Of a DNA stretch of 64,000 bases, positions 1-11,700 are shown piece after piece (position 1 is the stretch's first letter; every line of letters starts with the position of its first letter). The notes under the pieces were generated by a model. It saw only the letters and a program-made list of their open reading frames with translations, was not told the DNA's origin and searched no databases. The DNA comes from CBDCWT01 sp965223305 (GTDB lineage: Bacteria; Planctomycetota; Planctomycetia; Pirellulales; Pirellulaceae): the NCBI GenBank assembly GCA_965223305.1, contig CBDCWT010000084.1:62001-126000 (forward strand), given 5' to 3'. The translations under genes were made by a program, and so were the position numbers.

Positions 1-1
1 C

Positions 2-415
2 ACGCGAGAGATGAAGGTGCTGATCTTGGCTGGGACGTGGTGTGGAGATTGCGTCAATCAGTGTCCGATCTTCGCTCACTTCGCCGCCGAGAACGACAAG
101 ATACGTGTTCGCTTCTACGATCGGGACGACAACCCTGACCTGGCGGCAGTGCTCTCGACCTGCGGCGCTCCTCGCGTACCAGCCGTGCTGTTCCTGAGTG
201 AGGACAACTTTGTCTGTGGCCGATACGGTGATCGAACGCTCGCCAAATACAGACAGATGGCGCAAGACCAAACTGGAGCGGCCTGCCCGACAGGCATCGT
301 GCCTCCCGAGCAGGCGATGTTGGCGACCGTCACACAAGAGTGGCTTGACGAGTTCGAACGAATCCAGTGGATGTTGCGTACGTCGGGACGCCTGCGGCAA
401 TTGCACGGTGACTGA
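2..415 (+). CDS. Thioredoxin-like protein (5' end cut by window edge)
   Basis: A small thioredoxin-fold protein, probably a thiol-disulfide oxidoreductase. The motif WCGDC (CxxC redox pair) lies about ten residues after the Met at position 11, and a later VPAVLFL segment matches the cis-proline loop of thioredoxins. The C-terminal part (EWLDEFERIQWML) is helical. The frame stays open upstream of the Met at 11 to the window edge. The catalytic motif sits closer to that Met than is usual, so the true start may be outside the window. No partner gene is visible; the next 1.3 kb is repetitive DNA. The substrate is unknown. Confidence 0.8.
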   Translation, partial: TREMKVLILAGTWCGDCVNQCPIFAHFAAENDKIRVRFYDRDDNPDLAAVLSTCGAPRVPAVLFLSEDNFVCGRYGDRTLAKYRQMAQDQTGAACPTGIVPPEQAMLATVTQEWLDEFERIQWMLRTSGRLRQLHGD

Positions 416-473
416 ACATAACCCGAACGAGTCTCAGATGTCTCTCCCGGTACACCGGCCTGGCCGAAGCCTC

Positions 474-1715
474 TTGACAGGATTTACAGGATCACCGTCG
501 GACGTAATCCAAAATCAGCCGCTGGGCGTTAGCCCATGGTTTCCACCGTACGCTGATGTCCCTCGGCTCGGCAGGAGCCTCGCCCTCCCGTTGACTGACA
601 ACCTCGGATGTCTGCTCCTGCTCCTGTCTCCTGCTCCTGCTTCCCATTACCTCCCGGCTCGGCAGGAGCCTCGCCCTCCCGAACGCCGTACACGACTGTT
701 GCACCGCAAAGGTGAGACGGGCGTCTCACAGTTGGAGCCGTCCACTCAATCTTGTTTCATCATGTTAATCCTGTCTTCTGTTTGTTTGACAGGATTTACA
801 GGATCAACAGGATGGCCCGCGACCGTGCTACACAATCAGCCGCTGGGCGTTAGCCCACGGTTTCGACCGTAAGCACTACTCTGATGTCCCTCGGCTCGGC
901 AGGAGCCTCGCCCTCCCGAACGCCGTACACGACTGTTGCACCGCAAAGCTGAGATGGGCATCTCGCAGTTGGAACCGGTACACTCAATCCTGTTTATCAT
1001 GTTGATCCTGTCTTTTGCTTGTTTGACAGGATTTACAGGATTAACAGGATGGCCCGCGACCGTGCTACAGAATCAGCCGCTGGGCGTTAGCCCACGGTTT
1101 CGACCGTAAGCACTACTCTGATGTCCCTCGGCTCGGCAGGAGCCTCGCCCTCCCGAACGCTGTACACGACTGTTGCACCGCAAAGGTGAGATGGGCGTCT
1201 CACAGTTGGAGCCGTCCACTCAATCTTGTTTCATCATGTTGATCCTGTCTTCTGTTTGTTTGACAGGATTTACAGGATCAACAGGATGGCCCGCGACCGT
1301 GCTACACAATCAGCCGCTGGGCGTTAGCCCACGGTTTCGACCGTAAGCACTACTCTGATGTCCCTCGGCTCGGCAGTAGCCTCGCCCTCCCGAACGCCGT
1401 ACACGACTGTTGCACCGCAAAGGTGAGATGGGCATCTCGCAGTTGGAGCCGGTACACTCAATCTTGTTTCATCATGTTGATCCTGTCTTCTGTTTGTTTG
1501 ACAGGATTTACAGGATCAACAGGATGGCCCGCGACCGTGCTACACAATCAGCCGCTGGGCGTTAGCCCATGGTTTCGACCGTAAGCACTACTCTGATGTC
1601 CCTCGGCTCGGCAGGAGCCTCGCCCTCCCGAACGTTGACTGACAACCTCGGATGTCTGCTCCTGTCTCCTGCTCCTGCTTCCCATTACCTCCCGGTTCGG
1701 CAGGAGCCTCGCCTT
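474..1715. repeat. Array of composite hairpin repeats (about 237-bp unit)
   Basis: Intergenic DNA made of three recurrent elements in fixed order. Element C is an AGGATTTACAGGAT... stem arm. Element B is TGGGCGTTAGCCCA, a short hairpin. Element A is GGCTCGGCAGGAGCC followed by TCGCCCTCC. Unit starts (TTGACAGGATTTACAGG) fall at 474, 786, 1023, 1260 and 1498, so the period is 237-238 bp with one 312-bp unit that has an extra A copy and a CTCCTG microsatellite. A copies lie at 565, 657, 893, 1130, 1367 (one substitution), 1605 and 1694 (degenerate). Open frames inside are repeat artefacts. The rest of the gap (1716-1917) holds the leader of the next gene, with a GAGGAAG ribosome binding site just before 1918. 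Confidence 0.9.
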
Positions 1716-1917
1716 TTGCCTGCTCTGTGCCGATTCATCAGACCAAGTGCTTTCTTCCCGCTTGTTTGACCCGATTTCGCTCCGCAACGATAATAGACCG
1801 AGAGCCTGTTAGCTGTCAGAACTCTTTGGTAGCTATGTACTTGTCTGCTGTTCGCAGCCATCCGGGGGCGAATGCCAGGCCGTCGTTTTTGTTGCCCAAC
1901 TCCGGCGAGGAAGACCA

Positions 1918-4900
1918 ATGTGGTTTCCCAGTTTCACGACGCGTAGGCGCAAACGCCGACGGTGCCGGAAAGATGCCCGCCCGACTCTCTACGATCCGGT
2001 TCGGCTGGGCATTCGTCGGCTCGAAGAACGTCGCGTGCTGGACGTCAGCGCCGCCTTCTTGGCCGCCACCGGCGAGTTGCAGATTGACCTCACGGGCGTC
2101 GATACGGCTACCGTCGCGGCCGAAAACGGCGACATCACGGTCACCGATCAGCACGACAACGCCGTGCCTATCGATCTCGGTCAGGCCACCAGTGGTGCCG
2201 TTCGCCTTAGCGACGTAGAAGCCGTTCGAGTTGGTGGCGACGGGGCACCGGACCAGACGATAGTCTTCGATACTTTTCTTATCCCATCCAATGGACTGAC
2301 TATCAGCGAGGATATTGAAACCGCAACGTTGAATGACTCGGTCACCTCGGTTGTGACCAATGGCATCCACATCGCAGCTCAAACCGTGAACCTGGCGGGG
2401 CAGTTGGAAGCATCGTCGCTTGATATCGTATTGGGTGGCAATGTGGTGATTCATGGTGACACACAGTTGACGGCTTCCAATGTGGCCCTTCGCGGAACTG
2501 TGAACGACGACGGCGCAGTCGATACCACTTCAAATCTCTTGATCGAGGCAAACGGGCGAACGCGCTTCGACCGTGCGGTCGGCGCGAGTCGTTCGCTCGA
2601 TAGCCTCGAGACCGACTCAGCTGGATACACGGAACTTGGCGGTGATATCTACGTCGGGTCCGGGCAAGTTCGCCTTAACGATCCGGTTGTGTTGACTAGC
2701 GATGTTTTCATCGCCAGCAACGGCTCGTCCGGTATCCACTTCGACGACACGATAGACAGCCAGAGTGGCGGACGCTTCGGCTTGACGCTTGACGCCGCGG
2801 CAGGTGACATTGACTTCAACGGCGCTATCGGAAGCGGCAGCTTGGGCGAACAGCGGCTTGGCCACTTGGCGGTCGTGGAAGCGAGTGGAGGCGTTATCTT
2901 CGGTGGGCGGCATGGCAGCGCTGCGGTGTTCACGGCTGGCAACATCGACATCGGGGTCCAGGCCGGTGGGATTGCCGACGCTGGGGTTACCTTTGCTGCA
3001 GGCGCGGCGGGGACCTTTCAGATCGATACGGCGGGAGGAAACTTGCGCGTCAACGGCAATGTCGTGTTGCGCAGTGATCTTTCCATCATCACGGAAGGCG
3101 GCACAGTTACATTCACGGCCGATGCTCCGATCGACAGCCAGCAGAATACAACGCGGCAGCTGGAGATCGATGCCGGTGCGGGAGCGGTGTTCTTTAACGA
3201 AGATCTTGGCACTCAGGTGAGACTCGGAGGATTGGTGATCACCCGCGCCGACGCCGGCGTCACATTTGGAGGTGCAGATGCGGAACAAGCCGGCACCGGC
3301 GGTGCCGGTCCGGTCGAGGCGATTCTTACCTCCGGCCCGATTTCAGTAGGGCTCACCGCCCCCGTACGAGGCAGCGGTGTGACGTTCAACGCCGGGGTTG
3401 GCTCTGTGCTCCGCGTTTCGACGACTGGCGATGAGGTGCGAATCCACGGCAAGACAACCTTGGCAAGCGCTCTTTCTGTTGAGACCGGCGCAGGACCAGG
3501 CGACATCCTGTTCACTGCGAGCACACCGATAGACAGCCAAGTTGGTGAGCACAATCACCTCTCGCTCGATGCAGGCCAAGGGGCTGTTCGTTTTGGCGCC
3601 GATTTGGGTGAGGAAGTCGGCTTGGGGAGATTGACCGTGGTCCGCGCGAATGGCGGTGTGCTGTTCGGAGAGCCGCAGTTTCTCGGCAGCGACTTCGGCC
3701 CCCTGCAGAGGATCGTTGCCCGTGCCGGCGTCGACGTCGGCCAGCAGACGTTCATCGGTGGTCCGGGAATCGTTTTCAACAGTGCAAGCGCGGGCATATC
3801 GGTGGCAACGCTCGGCCATGATATCCGATTCAACGGAACGGTTACTCTGCATACCGGACTGTCGATCGAAACAGGCCAGGGCGCAGGAGATGTGGTCCTG
3901 ACGAATGACTCGCCCATCGATAGCGCGCCTGGACTGTCAAGTTCGCTGACGATCCATGCTGGCGAAGGCAGCGTCAAGTTCAACGAGGATATCGGCAAAC
4001 AGGGTCGACTTGGTGCATTGACGATCGACGCGGGAGGCGTCTATTTCGGCGAACGGTCCACGGAAGTTCCGGGCACTGGTGGCCAGGGACCGGTTCAGGA
4101 AGTCTGGGCGGGACCAATCGACATTGGCGCCCAAAAATCTATCGGCGAGCGAGGAATTGTCTTCACGGGCGGAGTCGTGAACGCCATCTCTTTGGTGACA
4201 GCGGACGAGCACGTCCGTATCAATGGAGAGGTCCAGCTGGCATCCGATCTGACGGTACGCACTGGAGACGGACCTGGCGACATTTTGTTCACCGCGAGCA
4301 GTCCGGTTAACAGCGCCGACGGGGCGACGAACAGCCTGCAACTGGATGCTGGGGCGGGTTCGATCTCCTTCAATCAAGATCTGGGTGCCAACCAACCGCT
4401 CGGAAGACTCTCGGTCATTCGCGCCCGTGGGGGGGTCCAATTTGGCGCGGTCGACCAGCTGTCGGGCGACACCGAAACGGGGGCAGTTACGCTCGTCCGC
4501 GTCGCTCGGGGTGTCGACCTTGGTGTCGACGACCCCATCGGTGGTGAAGGCATCAGTTTGGCCGGCGGAGATGCAGGACTTCTCTTTGAAACAAAGGAGG
4601 GTGATGCCCGATTCAATGGTCCCGTGGTCTTGTACAGTGCTGTGATGATCGATACGGACGATGGGTTCGGGGACGTGCTGTTCACTGCCAGTTCGCCAAT
4701 CGATGCGGTCTCTGACTCACACGATCTTCATCTGGACGCCGGCGATGGGACGGTGTACTTCAATGCGAACTTGGGCGAGCGGCAGCGAATCGGTGGTCTG
4801 CAGATCGACCGCGCCGCAGGGGGTGTTTATTTCGGAGCTAGCAACCAGCTCCCGTTCAACGGAGCAGGCTTCGTAGACAAAGTCGTGACACGGGGCTCTA

Positions 4901-7900
4901 TCGATATCGGCACGGGTGACGGTGCCGACGACTTGATTGTCGAGGGCATCGTGCTGAACGCCGGCGACCGCACACTGACGATCGAGATTGCCGACGGTGA
5001 TCTGCGGCTGAACGGTCCTGTCCGGTTGGAGTCCGACCTGGAAGTACGCACTCTCATAGCGGGCGATCTCCAGCTTACGAGCAACGCCCGACTTGACAGT
5101 GCCAGCGGCGAAACACACGACCTCCGGCTTGATCTCCCCAACGGCAGCGCCGAGTTGCTGGGGCCGGTTGGTGTTGGTGGTTCGGTTGGCAACTTTCATG
5201 TAGTCGCCGTCGATGATCTCCTGGCGGAGCAAATCACGGCGGAACGAATCATCCAAGACGCCGGGATGGGGACGACTGCGTTCAATGGCGAAGTGATCAC
5301 CACCTCGCCAGAAGGACTGACGCTTGACGGGCACAACTTTGAGATCGCCGCTCCGATCGCTGCGGGTGGTGATGTCGTGATTGAGCACTCTGGCGCGCTC
5401 GTGATCACCGCGGCGGGTGACCTGCGCATTGACGGAAGCTTCAGTGAGCGCGGCTTGGGAGTCGTTGCCACGGCCGGGAGCATTGCGACCAATGGCAACC
5501 CCATCCACTTCGCCAATCCCGTTACCATAACCGGCGGTATAGAAAACCGTATTCACTTCGAGACCACGGCCAGCGCGACGCCCGGTGCCGCGATTACGTT
5601 CGATTCACAGGTGAACGGCGCGGCGGCGGGTGCATCGCTGTTGGTGCTGGACGCTGGCAGCGAAGGTGATATCAAATTCAAATCTGCTGTGGGCCGCCAA
5701 ACGCCGCTGGGGGAAGTGATTGTCGTCAGCGCCCGCGACGTTGTTACGGAGGCCGAGCTGGTCGTGTCTCGACTACTGCAAACGGCCGGCACCGGCACGA
5801 CGGATTTGCAGGGAAGCGTGATGGCAAGCAGCGCCACTGCCCCAGCGATCGCCCTCAACACGCACGACGTTATCATCGAAGACCGAGTTGCTACGGCCGG
5901 CAACGGCGACGTGACGATCACCGTCTCGGGCACACTCGACCTCATGGCTGCCGCCGAACTTCAGTTGAGCGGTGGGTTCTTTCAGAGTGGCGGTGGCCTA
6001 GTTCAACTGGCTGCCGATATCTATACGGAAAGCGGCGACATCGAATTCGCGGACCCGGTCCTGCTCGGTAGTGATGTCCTCTTGGATACCAGCCCCGGCG
6101 AAGGTGACATCCGGTTCAGCGGCTTGTTGGAGGGCACTAGCGATTTCCAGCAAGATCTTCGGCTCAACGCGGGCGCTGGCGCCCTTGTGTTTCACAGTAC
6201 GGTCGGCGCTCAGCGTGCCCTGGGGCGGGTAGTCATTGTCGACGCGGGACCGGTCTCGTTCTACAAGAGTGTCCGGGTTCGCTCATTGACACAGGACTTC
6301 GGCAGCGGCCACACCGAGTTCAACGGAGCGCTGACGACCGTATCCGACACGCCGCTCGCCATTCGAAGTCAGCGCATCTCTGTCAACGCCCCACTCGACG
6401 TCTCCGCGGGCAACGCACCGGTTAGCCTGATTGCCGATGCGATTTCGGTAGACGATATGGTCTCCAGTGGAGCTGCGCCGATTCGATTGGTGGCCGACGG
6501 TGAGGTCGCGCTGGGCGACCGCGCGCTGCTCCTGACTGAGGGAACGCTGATCGAAGTACAGGCGGCGGGGGCCGTGGAAATGGCGGACCTAGCCCGTATC
6601 CACACCGACACCGCACCGATTCGGATCGTGGCGGGCGAGAATATTCAGCTTGGTCAGCTGTCGACGTCATCCCAGGTTCAGCTTCGGTCGCTCGACGGCG
6701 CCATTCTCGACGGGGGAGACAGCCTTGGGGCCGACGTCGTTGCCGGCGAGTTGGCGATCGAGTCGGCGGCTGGGACAGGAACGTTCGATGCTATCGACAC
6801 TCAGGTCAGGCGGCTCGCAGCAACAAATCGTGCGGGCGGCGGCCTCCGCATCGACAACCGGATTGGAGACGTGTTGACGGTTGGTGTGGTCGAGGAGTTA
6901 CGTGGCATCGCAGCGGGGTCGGCTGAGAGTCCGCTTGATTTGGATGGAGATCTCGAGATCACGAACCGTGGACCGATTCACATTAATCAAGCGATTCGCA
7001 ACCACTCAGGCGGGGACACTGTGCTGCGAGCTGAGTTTCCAGGAGACCTGATCCTGAACGCGCCAGTGCAAAATCGCGGTGGCGACGGCTGGATCATCTT
7101 GTTCGCGGGCGGTGATCTTGTCGTGAACGACAGCCTACCGACGACAGCGGACGACGGGATGCCTTTTCCTCAGGCGGAGGTTTCGGTGGAGAACGGCGGT
7201 GCGATCCGAGGCATTGCCCGCGACAATGTCATCGTCGAGAACGAGGGAGACGCCATCGTCGTCTTTCGGACACACGCGGAACGTTTCCCCGATCAAGATC
7301 CTCCACCGGAAATAGTGATTCCGGATGTCAACGAAGATCCGGCAGGATTTCAGGAGGCGCTACGAGCAATCCGTGCTGCGGTGGCACCGCAGTACGTCAA
7401 TGTACCGCCGGTCATTCAGATAACCGCTGTCGACCAAGGCGGATCAGAGATCGCGGCCTTGGGTCGTGCTCAATTGCGAGTTGTCATCGGCAGCGAGGCT
7501 CCGGCCCTTCGGCTCGAGCGAAACTTCCAACTTACCATCGATTGGGGCGACGGCACGCTCGAGCACTATCCGATTCCCGGGAATCCCGCTCTCAGCGGGG
7601 AGGTTACTGCTGGGGTGAGCGGTTTGCTCCAACCACACGCGGCCATGACGGGGCGGCTCGATAGTGGCGTGCAGCCGGCTGCCGGCGAGGTCGAGTCGAT
7701 TACTTACTTTGTGCATCATCGTTACGAGTCCCATCCCGATCCCGACGATCCGTCCGCGCCCATCATCGTCCGGGCCGAGTTGCGGTATGATCCTCGGCGC
7801 GAGGGAGAACTTGACTTTGACAATACTCGGCCATTGGTGGAATCAGAAAGTCTGAACGGCGTGCGATTCTTCGAGAACTTGAGCGAAGAACTCTTTGGTT

Positions 7901-8751
7901 TCGACTCAGCTGAATTCCGAGCGCCCGGCCTAGGGCTCGACATTTTTCTTAAGGTAGTCGAAAGCAAGATTATTCCCGTCGAGCTGCGCGCTGAGCGCGT
8001 CCCGTTCATTCCAACTGCCGCGATGAGCGCGAGCGTGGAGGTCGGCGAGTTCGCGGACTTTTCGCTGGGGCAGTTCGAGCCGGAAGCAGCGGTAGAGTAC
8101 CGGCTTTTCCTCCGCATCGTGGACGCAGTGACCGGAGAAGAGCAGTCACAGGAAATCGAACTACCGATCCAGCTGCTCGACAATCCTATCAGTCTGTTTA
8201 CAGAGAAGCGTTTTCCCAACGGGCACTATCGTATTTACTTGGAGGAGACTCAGACTCGCCGCATCCGGCTGATTCTCGACGTCCACATCTACGAAGGTCG
8301 TGTTGTGCCACCGAATTTTCGCGACGGGGCCAGCGAGCGGCAACCGGGTTTGGATGACGAGGCGGCCGTCCCTCGCGGCGACAACGCGGCGGACCTGGAC
8401 CTCGTCGACGACGAAAGACATCGGTCCTTGCATGGAGTTGCTGCCGAGATGCATGCATCGGATTTGGGACCGGATGAGGATCCGCAGTCACTGGTCGCGG
8501 GTGCGACGAGGAAGGTGGGGAGCGAACCGGCGCCGGTGGAAGGGGGCGTTCGGGTACCGTCAGGAGACAATGAGGCCGCGCTCCCGATACTCACCACGGC
8601 GCTGCTGAGCATGGACGACAGATGGCGTCAGCGAACCCGCCAGGCCTTTGCATCGGGGCAGCGTCGGATTCGCCGCGCTGATAGAATCCGTCGCCGGTTA
8701 CGCGATGCAGTATTAGCCAATCTAACAACATCAACCGAAGAAGAACCATGA
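1918..8751 (+). CDS. Giant repeat-rich surface/adhesin-like protein (2277 aa)
   Basis: Probably an exported or cell-surface protein of unknown ligand. The N-terminus is Arg-rich and carries LEERRVLDVSAAFL, a LEPR-XLL-like motif common at the start of planctomycete surface proteins. From about residue 255 to 1100 there are seven degenerate blocks of about 130 residues (period about 390 nt, near 2690, 3060, 3460, 3850, 4240, 4630 and 5030). Each has an IDSQ-like turn, an LDAG stretch, a FNEDLG-like segment and a closing GGVxFG. This suggests a long beta-solenoid like filamentous haemagglutinins. Near residue 1875 is DWGDGT, as in PKD-type Ig domains. The tail is Arg-rich and ends in TSTEEEP. 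A GAGGAAG site precedes the ATG. The stop overlaps the downstream kinase start (ATGA), implying coupled translation. No enzyme motif was seen. Confidence 0.85.
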   Translation: MWFPSFTTRRRKRRRCRKDARPTLYDPVRLGIRRLEERRVLDVSAAFLAATGELQIDLTGVDTATVAAENGDITVTDQHDNAVPIDLGQATSGAVRLSDVEAVRVGGDGAPDQTIVFDTFLIPSNGLTISEDIETATLNDSVTSVVTNGIHIAAQTVNLAGQLEASSLDIVLGGNVVIHGDTQLTASNVALRGTVNDDGAVDTTSNLLIEANGRTRFDRAVGASRSLDSLETDSAGYTELGGDIYVGSGQVRLNDPVVLTSDVFIASNGSSGIHFDDTIDSQSGGRFGLTLDAAAGDIDFNGAIGSGSLGEQRLGHLAVVEASGGVIFGGRHGSAAVFTAGNIDIGVQAGGIADAGVTFAAGAAGTFQIDTAGGNLRVNGNVVLRSDLSIITEGGTVTFTADAPIDSQQNTTRQLEIDAGAGAVFFNEDLGTQVRLGGLVITRADAGVTFGGADAEQAGTGGAGPVEAILTSGPISVGLTAPVRGSGVTFNAGVGSVLRVSTTGDEVRIHGKTTLASALSVETGAGPGDILFTASTPIDSQVGEHNHLSLDAGQGAVRFGADLGEEVGLGRLTVVRANGGVLFGEPQFLGSDFGPLQRIVARAGVDVGQQTFIGGPGIVFNSASAGISVATLGHDIRFNGTVTLHTGLSIETGQGAGDVVLTNDSPIDSAPGLSSSLTIHAGEGSVKFNEDIGKQGRLGALTIDAGGVYFGERSTEVPGTGGQGPVQEVWAGPIDIGAQKSIGERGIVFTGGVVNAISLVTADEHVRINGEVQLASDLTVRTGDGPGDILFTASSPVNSADGATNSLQLDAGAGSISFNQDLGANQPLGRLSVIRARGGVQFGAVDQLSGDTETGAVTLVRVARGVDLGVDDPIGGEGISLAGGDAGLLFETKEGDARFNGPVVLYSAVMIDTDDGFGDVLFTASSPIDAVSDSHDLHLDAGDGTVYFNANLGERQRIGGLQIDRAAGGVYFGASNQLPFNGAGFVDKVVTRGSIDIGTGDGADDLIVEGIVLNAGDRTLTIEIADGDLRLNGPVRLESDLEVRTLIAGDLQLTSNARLDSASGETHDLRLDLPNGSAELLGPVGVGGSVGNFHVVAVDDLLAEQITAERIIQDAGMGTTAFNGEVITTSPEGLTLDGHNFEIAAPIAAGGDVVIEHSGALVITAAGDLRIDGSFSERGLGVVATAGSIATNGNPIHFANPVTITGGIENRIHFETTASATPGAAITFDSQVNGAAAGASLLVLDAGSEGDIKFKSAVGRQTPLGEVIVVSARDVVTEAELVVSRLLQTAGTGTTDLQGSVMASSATAPAIALNTHDVIIEDRVATAGNGDVTITVSGTLDLMAAAELQLSGGFFQSGGGLVQLAADIYTESGDIEFADPVLLGSDVLLDTSPGEGDIRFSGLLEGTSDFQQDLRLNAGAGALVFHSTVGAQRALGRVVIVDAGPVSFYKSVRVRSLTQDFGSGHTEFNGALTTVSDTPLAIRSQRISVNAPLDVSAGNAPVSLIADAISVDDMVSSGAAPIRLVADGEVALGDRALLLTEGTLIEVQAAGAVEMADLARIHTDTAPIRIVAGENIQLGQLSTSSQVQLRSLDGAILDGGDSLGADVVAGELAIESAAGTGTFDAIDTQVRRLAATNRAGGGLRIDNRIGDVLTVGVVEELRGIAAGSAESPLDLDGDLEITNRGPIHINQAIRNHSGGDTVLRAEFPGDLILNAPVQNRGGDGWIILFAGGDLVVNDSLPTTADDGMPFPQAEVSVENGGAIRGIARDNVIVENEGDAIVVFRTHAERFPDQDPPPEIVIPDVNEDPAGFQEALRAIRAAVAPQYVNVPPVIQITAVDQGGSEIAALGRAQLRVVIGSEAPALRLERNFQLTIDWGDGTLEHYPIPGNPALSGEVTAGVSGLLQPHAAMTGRLDSGVQPAAGEVESITYFVHHRYESHPDPDDPSAPIIVRAELRYDPRREGELDFDNTRPLVESESLNGVRFFENLSEELFGFDSAEFRAPGLGLDIFLKVVESKIIPVELRAERVPFIPTAAMSASVEVGEFADFSLGQFEPEAAVEYRLFLRIVDAVTGEEQSQEIELPIQLLDNPISLFTEKRFPNGHYRIYLEETQTRRIRLILDVHIYEGRVVPPNFRDGASERQPGLDDEAAVPRGDNAADLDLVDDERHRSLHGVAAEMHASDLGPDEDPQSLVAGATRKVGSEPAPVEGGVRVPSGDNEAALPILTTALLSMDDRWRQRTRQAFASGQRRIRRADRIRRRLRDAVLANLTTSTEEEP

Positions 8752-11700
8752 AGTGCTGGCAGTGCCAATCGTCATTGAGTGAGCTGGACTTACAATCGGG
8801 AAAATGCCCTGCGTGCGGTGCCGAGATTGAAGAGTCGGGCGCGGATGCCGCAGACACTGGCTCGCAGTCTGTTGCCGGAGGACAGCCGCCCGAGCCGGAC
8901 CAATCGCCGTCCGCAGGCGACGCCGCGCAGGACGGTGACGTTACGAAGACCGTAAGTGCCGGTTCGTTGACGGTATCGGAGGACGATCTCGAAGCCGGTA
9001 GCGCCAGTCAGGTTTCTTCGAAATCCGACACAGTATCGTCAGATGATGCGGAGCCTTCGAGCGCGAGCCGTGATGTCTACAAGACGATTGATGCTCGTCT
9101 GCAGGTACAGACGGTCAGCGACCTTGACGACGTCAACGACTCGGTTGACTCGAGCGAAGCGGTTGAACCGCGCCGTCCGAACTCAACAATCGACAGCACG
9201 GCCGGGCCCCCCGGTTTCGCCGAACTGCCTCCAGACGCCGATCAGGACCCCGGGACGGTCAACGAGCGCACTGTTTCGAAGACCGTGAATACCCCCCTGG
9301 GGGATGAAGTCATCGACGACTTGGGAACCATGGACGATCGAGGCTTCCGGACTCTCGATTCCGTGGCTGCCTCGATGTCCGGCCCTGCCAAGGCGCGTCT
9401 TCCGGATGACGGCGGCACGTTCGATTCGCAAGCGATGTCGGCAGAAGACCAGCAGGCATTGCTGCGGATCTGGGGCGCCGCTGCCGCGGAGAACACTTCG
9501 CCTCGGATGACGATTAAAGGCGACGAGCCTGCTGGCAAGGAGCCGAGCCAAGCGACTCTGGTCATCCAGAGTCGCGCGTTCTCGCAAAGTGAAGGCCAGC
9601 CGCCGGACGAGGCCAGCGCTGACTATGACCTGGTCAACAAGCTCGGTGAAGGCGGTATGGGTGTCGTCTACATGGCTCGGCAAGCGTCGATCGATCGCAC
9701 TGTAGCTGTCAAGATGCTCAAGCCGCGCGCCGCAGTCGACCGCGCGCAGAAAACGAAGTTCTTGGCCGAGGCAGTTATCACCGGCGACTTGGAACACCCC
9801 AACATTGTCCCGATCTACGATCTCGGCAAGAACGACTCGGGCGCTCTGTTCTATGCCATGAAGCGCGTGAAGGGGACACCCTGGGATGAAGTGATCAAGC
9901 AGCAGTCGCAGATCGAGAACCTCGAGATTCTCATGAAAATCTGCGACGCGGTGGCTTTTGCGCACTCACGCGGTATTATCCACCGCGATTTGAAACCCGA
10001 AAACACGATGCTAGGTGATTTCGGTGAAGTACTTGTCATGGACTGGGGCTTGGCGCTGCAGTTTGGTGAGCAAGAAAAGTCACGCGCGATTTCGCAAAAG
10101 CCGGGCATGGGTGGGACTCCGGCGTACATGGCACCGGAAATGGCGACAGGTCCGTTTCACGACCTGGGACCTGCCAGCGACATTTACCTGCTAGGAGCGA
10201 TCCTGTTTGAGATCGTAGTTGGGCGTCCACCTCACAGGGGCAAGGATGTGATGCGTTGCCTGCTTGCCGCTGCCAGGAACGAGATCGTCAGCACTCACAG
10301 GCGTGGTGAGCTGCTCGACATTGCCCACCGCGCAATGTCGACAGACACCGCAGCACGTTATGCCTCCGTTACTGACTTTCAGCATGCGCTCCGCGGCTAC
10401 CAGGAACATGCCGACAGCATCTCGATGGCATCGCGGGCTCGGGAGGAGTTGGTGGAAGCTCAGGAGTCGGATGACTACGAGACCTACGCCAAAGCGCTGT
10501 TTGGTTTCCAAGAGGCTCTCAATTTGTGGAGCGGCAACAAGCGTGCTGAACAAGGAGTGAGCGCTGCCAAGTTGGCCTATGCGCGGAGCGCCTATGGGAA
10601 GGGCGATTTGGATCTGGGTGCGTCGCTACTGGATCCGGACAACGAGTCCCATCATGCTCTTAAGGAAGAGATCGCCAACGCCAGTCGGGAGCGAGACGCG
10701 CGGCAGCGCCGGCTGAAGCTCGCGCTGCGGGCTGTGGCGGCGCTGGTCGCGACGGTGCTGGTTGTTGTCACGGCTGCATTGGTGGTCGTGCACGAGCAAA
10801 AGACCATTGCAGAGGGCCAACGAGAACTGGCACGCACGAACGCCGCCGAGGCCAGGCGGCAGGAAGCCGAGGCACGACGACAAGGGGAGGAGGCGCGGCG
10901 GCAGGAGCAGATCGCGGTCACTCAAAGGAAGGCAGCGGACCGACTCAGAGAAGAAGCCGACAAACAGCGAGTTCGGGCAGTTGAAAACGCTCAGGAAGCG
11001 CGGCGTCAGCAGCTGGCTGCCACACAGAACGCAAAGGAAGCAGAGCGGCAGAGAAGCATTGCAGAGAGTCAACGCGAGTTCGCCGAGAATCAACGCGATC
11101 TGGCGGAGTACGAAACTTACGTCGCTCTGATCGGCGTTGCGGCGGCGAAGATCGAGGAAAACGCATTTGTCGACGCGCGAGCGCTGCTGACTAGCCCGGT
11201 TTGCAAGCCCGAGTTGCGCAGTTGGGAGTGGGGACGCCTGATGCATCTCTGCAGCCAGATGGTGCGCGACTACGAACCGGGTGCGCCGGTGGAGTCTGTC
11301 GCCTTCTCGCCTGACAACACCCGGTTTGCCACCGCGGGATGGAACGGCAATGCGACCATTTGGGACGCGCGGACGGGCCGGCGGCAGGTGGAGATACCTC
11401 ATGACGCGCTCTACGTGTACGGAGTCGCCTTTTCGCCAGACGGCAAATACCTGGCAACCGGATGCAACGATCGCAACGGGTTTGTGCGAATCTGGGATGC
11501 GACCAATGGAGCACCGGTCAGCCGGCCGCTGCTGGGGCATGCTGACGCGGTTTCCAGCGTGACTTTTTCACAGTCGGGTCGCTGGCTGGCAACGACCTCG
11601 TTCGACAGCGAGGTGCGCGTGTGGGACATGGCCGATCCCGCGGCACCCGTAGTGCGCAGGGTGCTGCGTGGACACAACTGGTGGGTCTGGGACGCTGCCT

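Noticed and set aside
198..872. 224-codon frame starting inside the thioredoxin-like gene
   Set aside because: It overlaps the real gene in another frame and then runs through hairpin repeats.
474..1715. CRISPR array
   Set aside because: The units are about 237 bp and nearly identical throughout, with no short repeat/unique spacer pattern and no cas genes.
1652..2218. 188-codon frame across the repeat end and the surface-gene start
   Set aside because: It overlaps the strongly supported 1918 gene in another frame and begins in repeat DNA.
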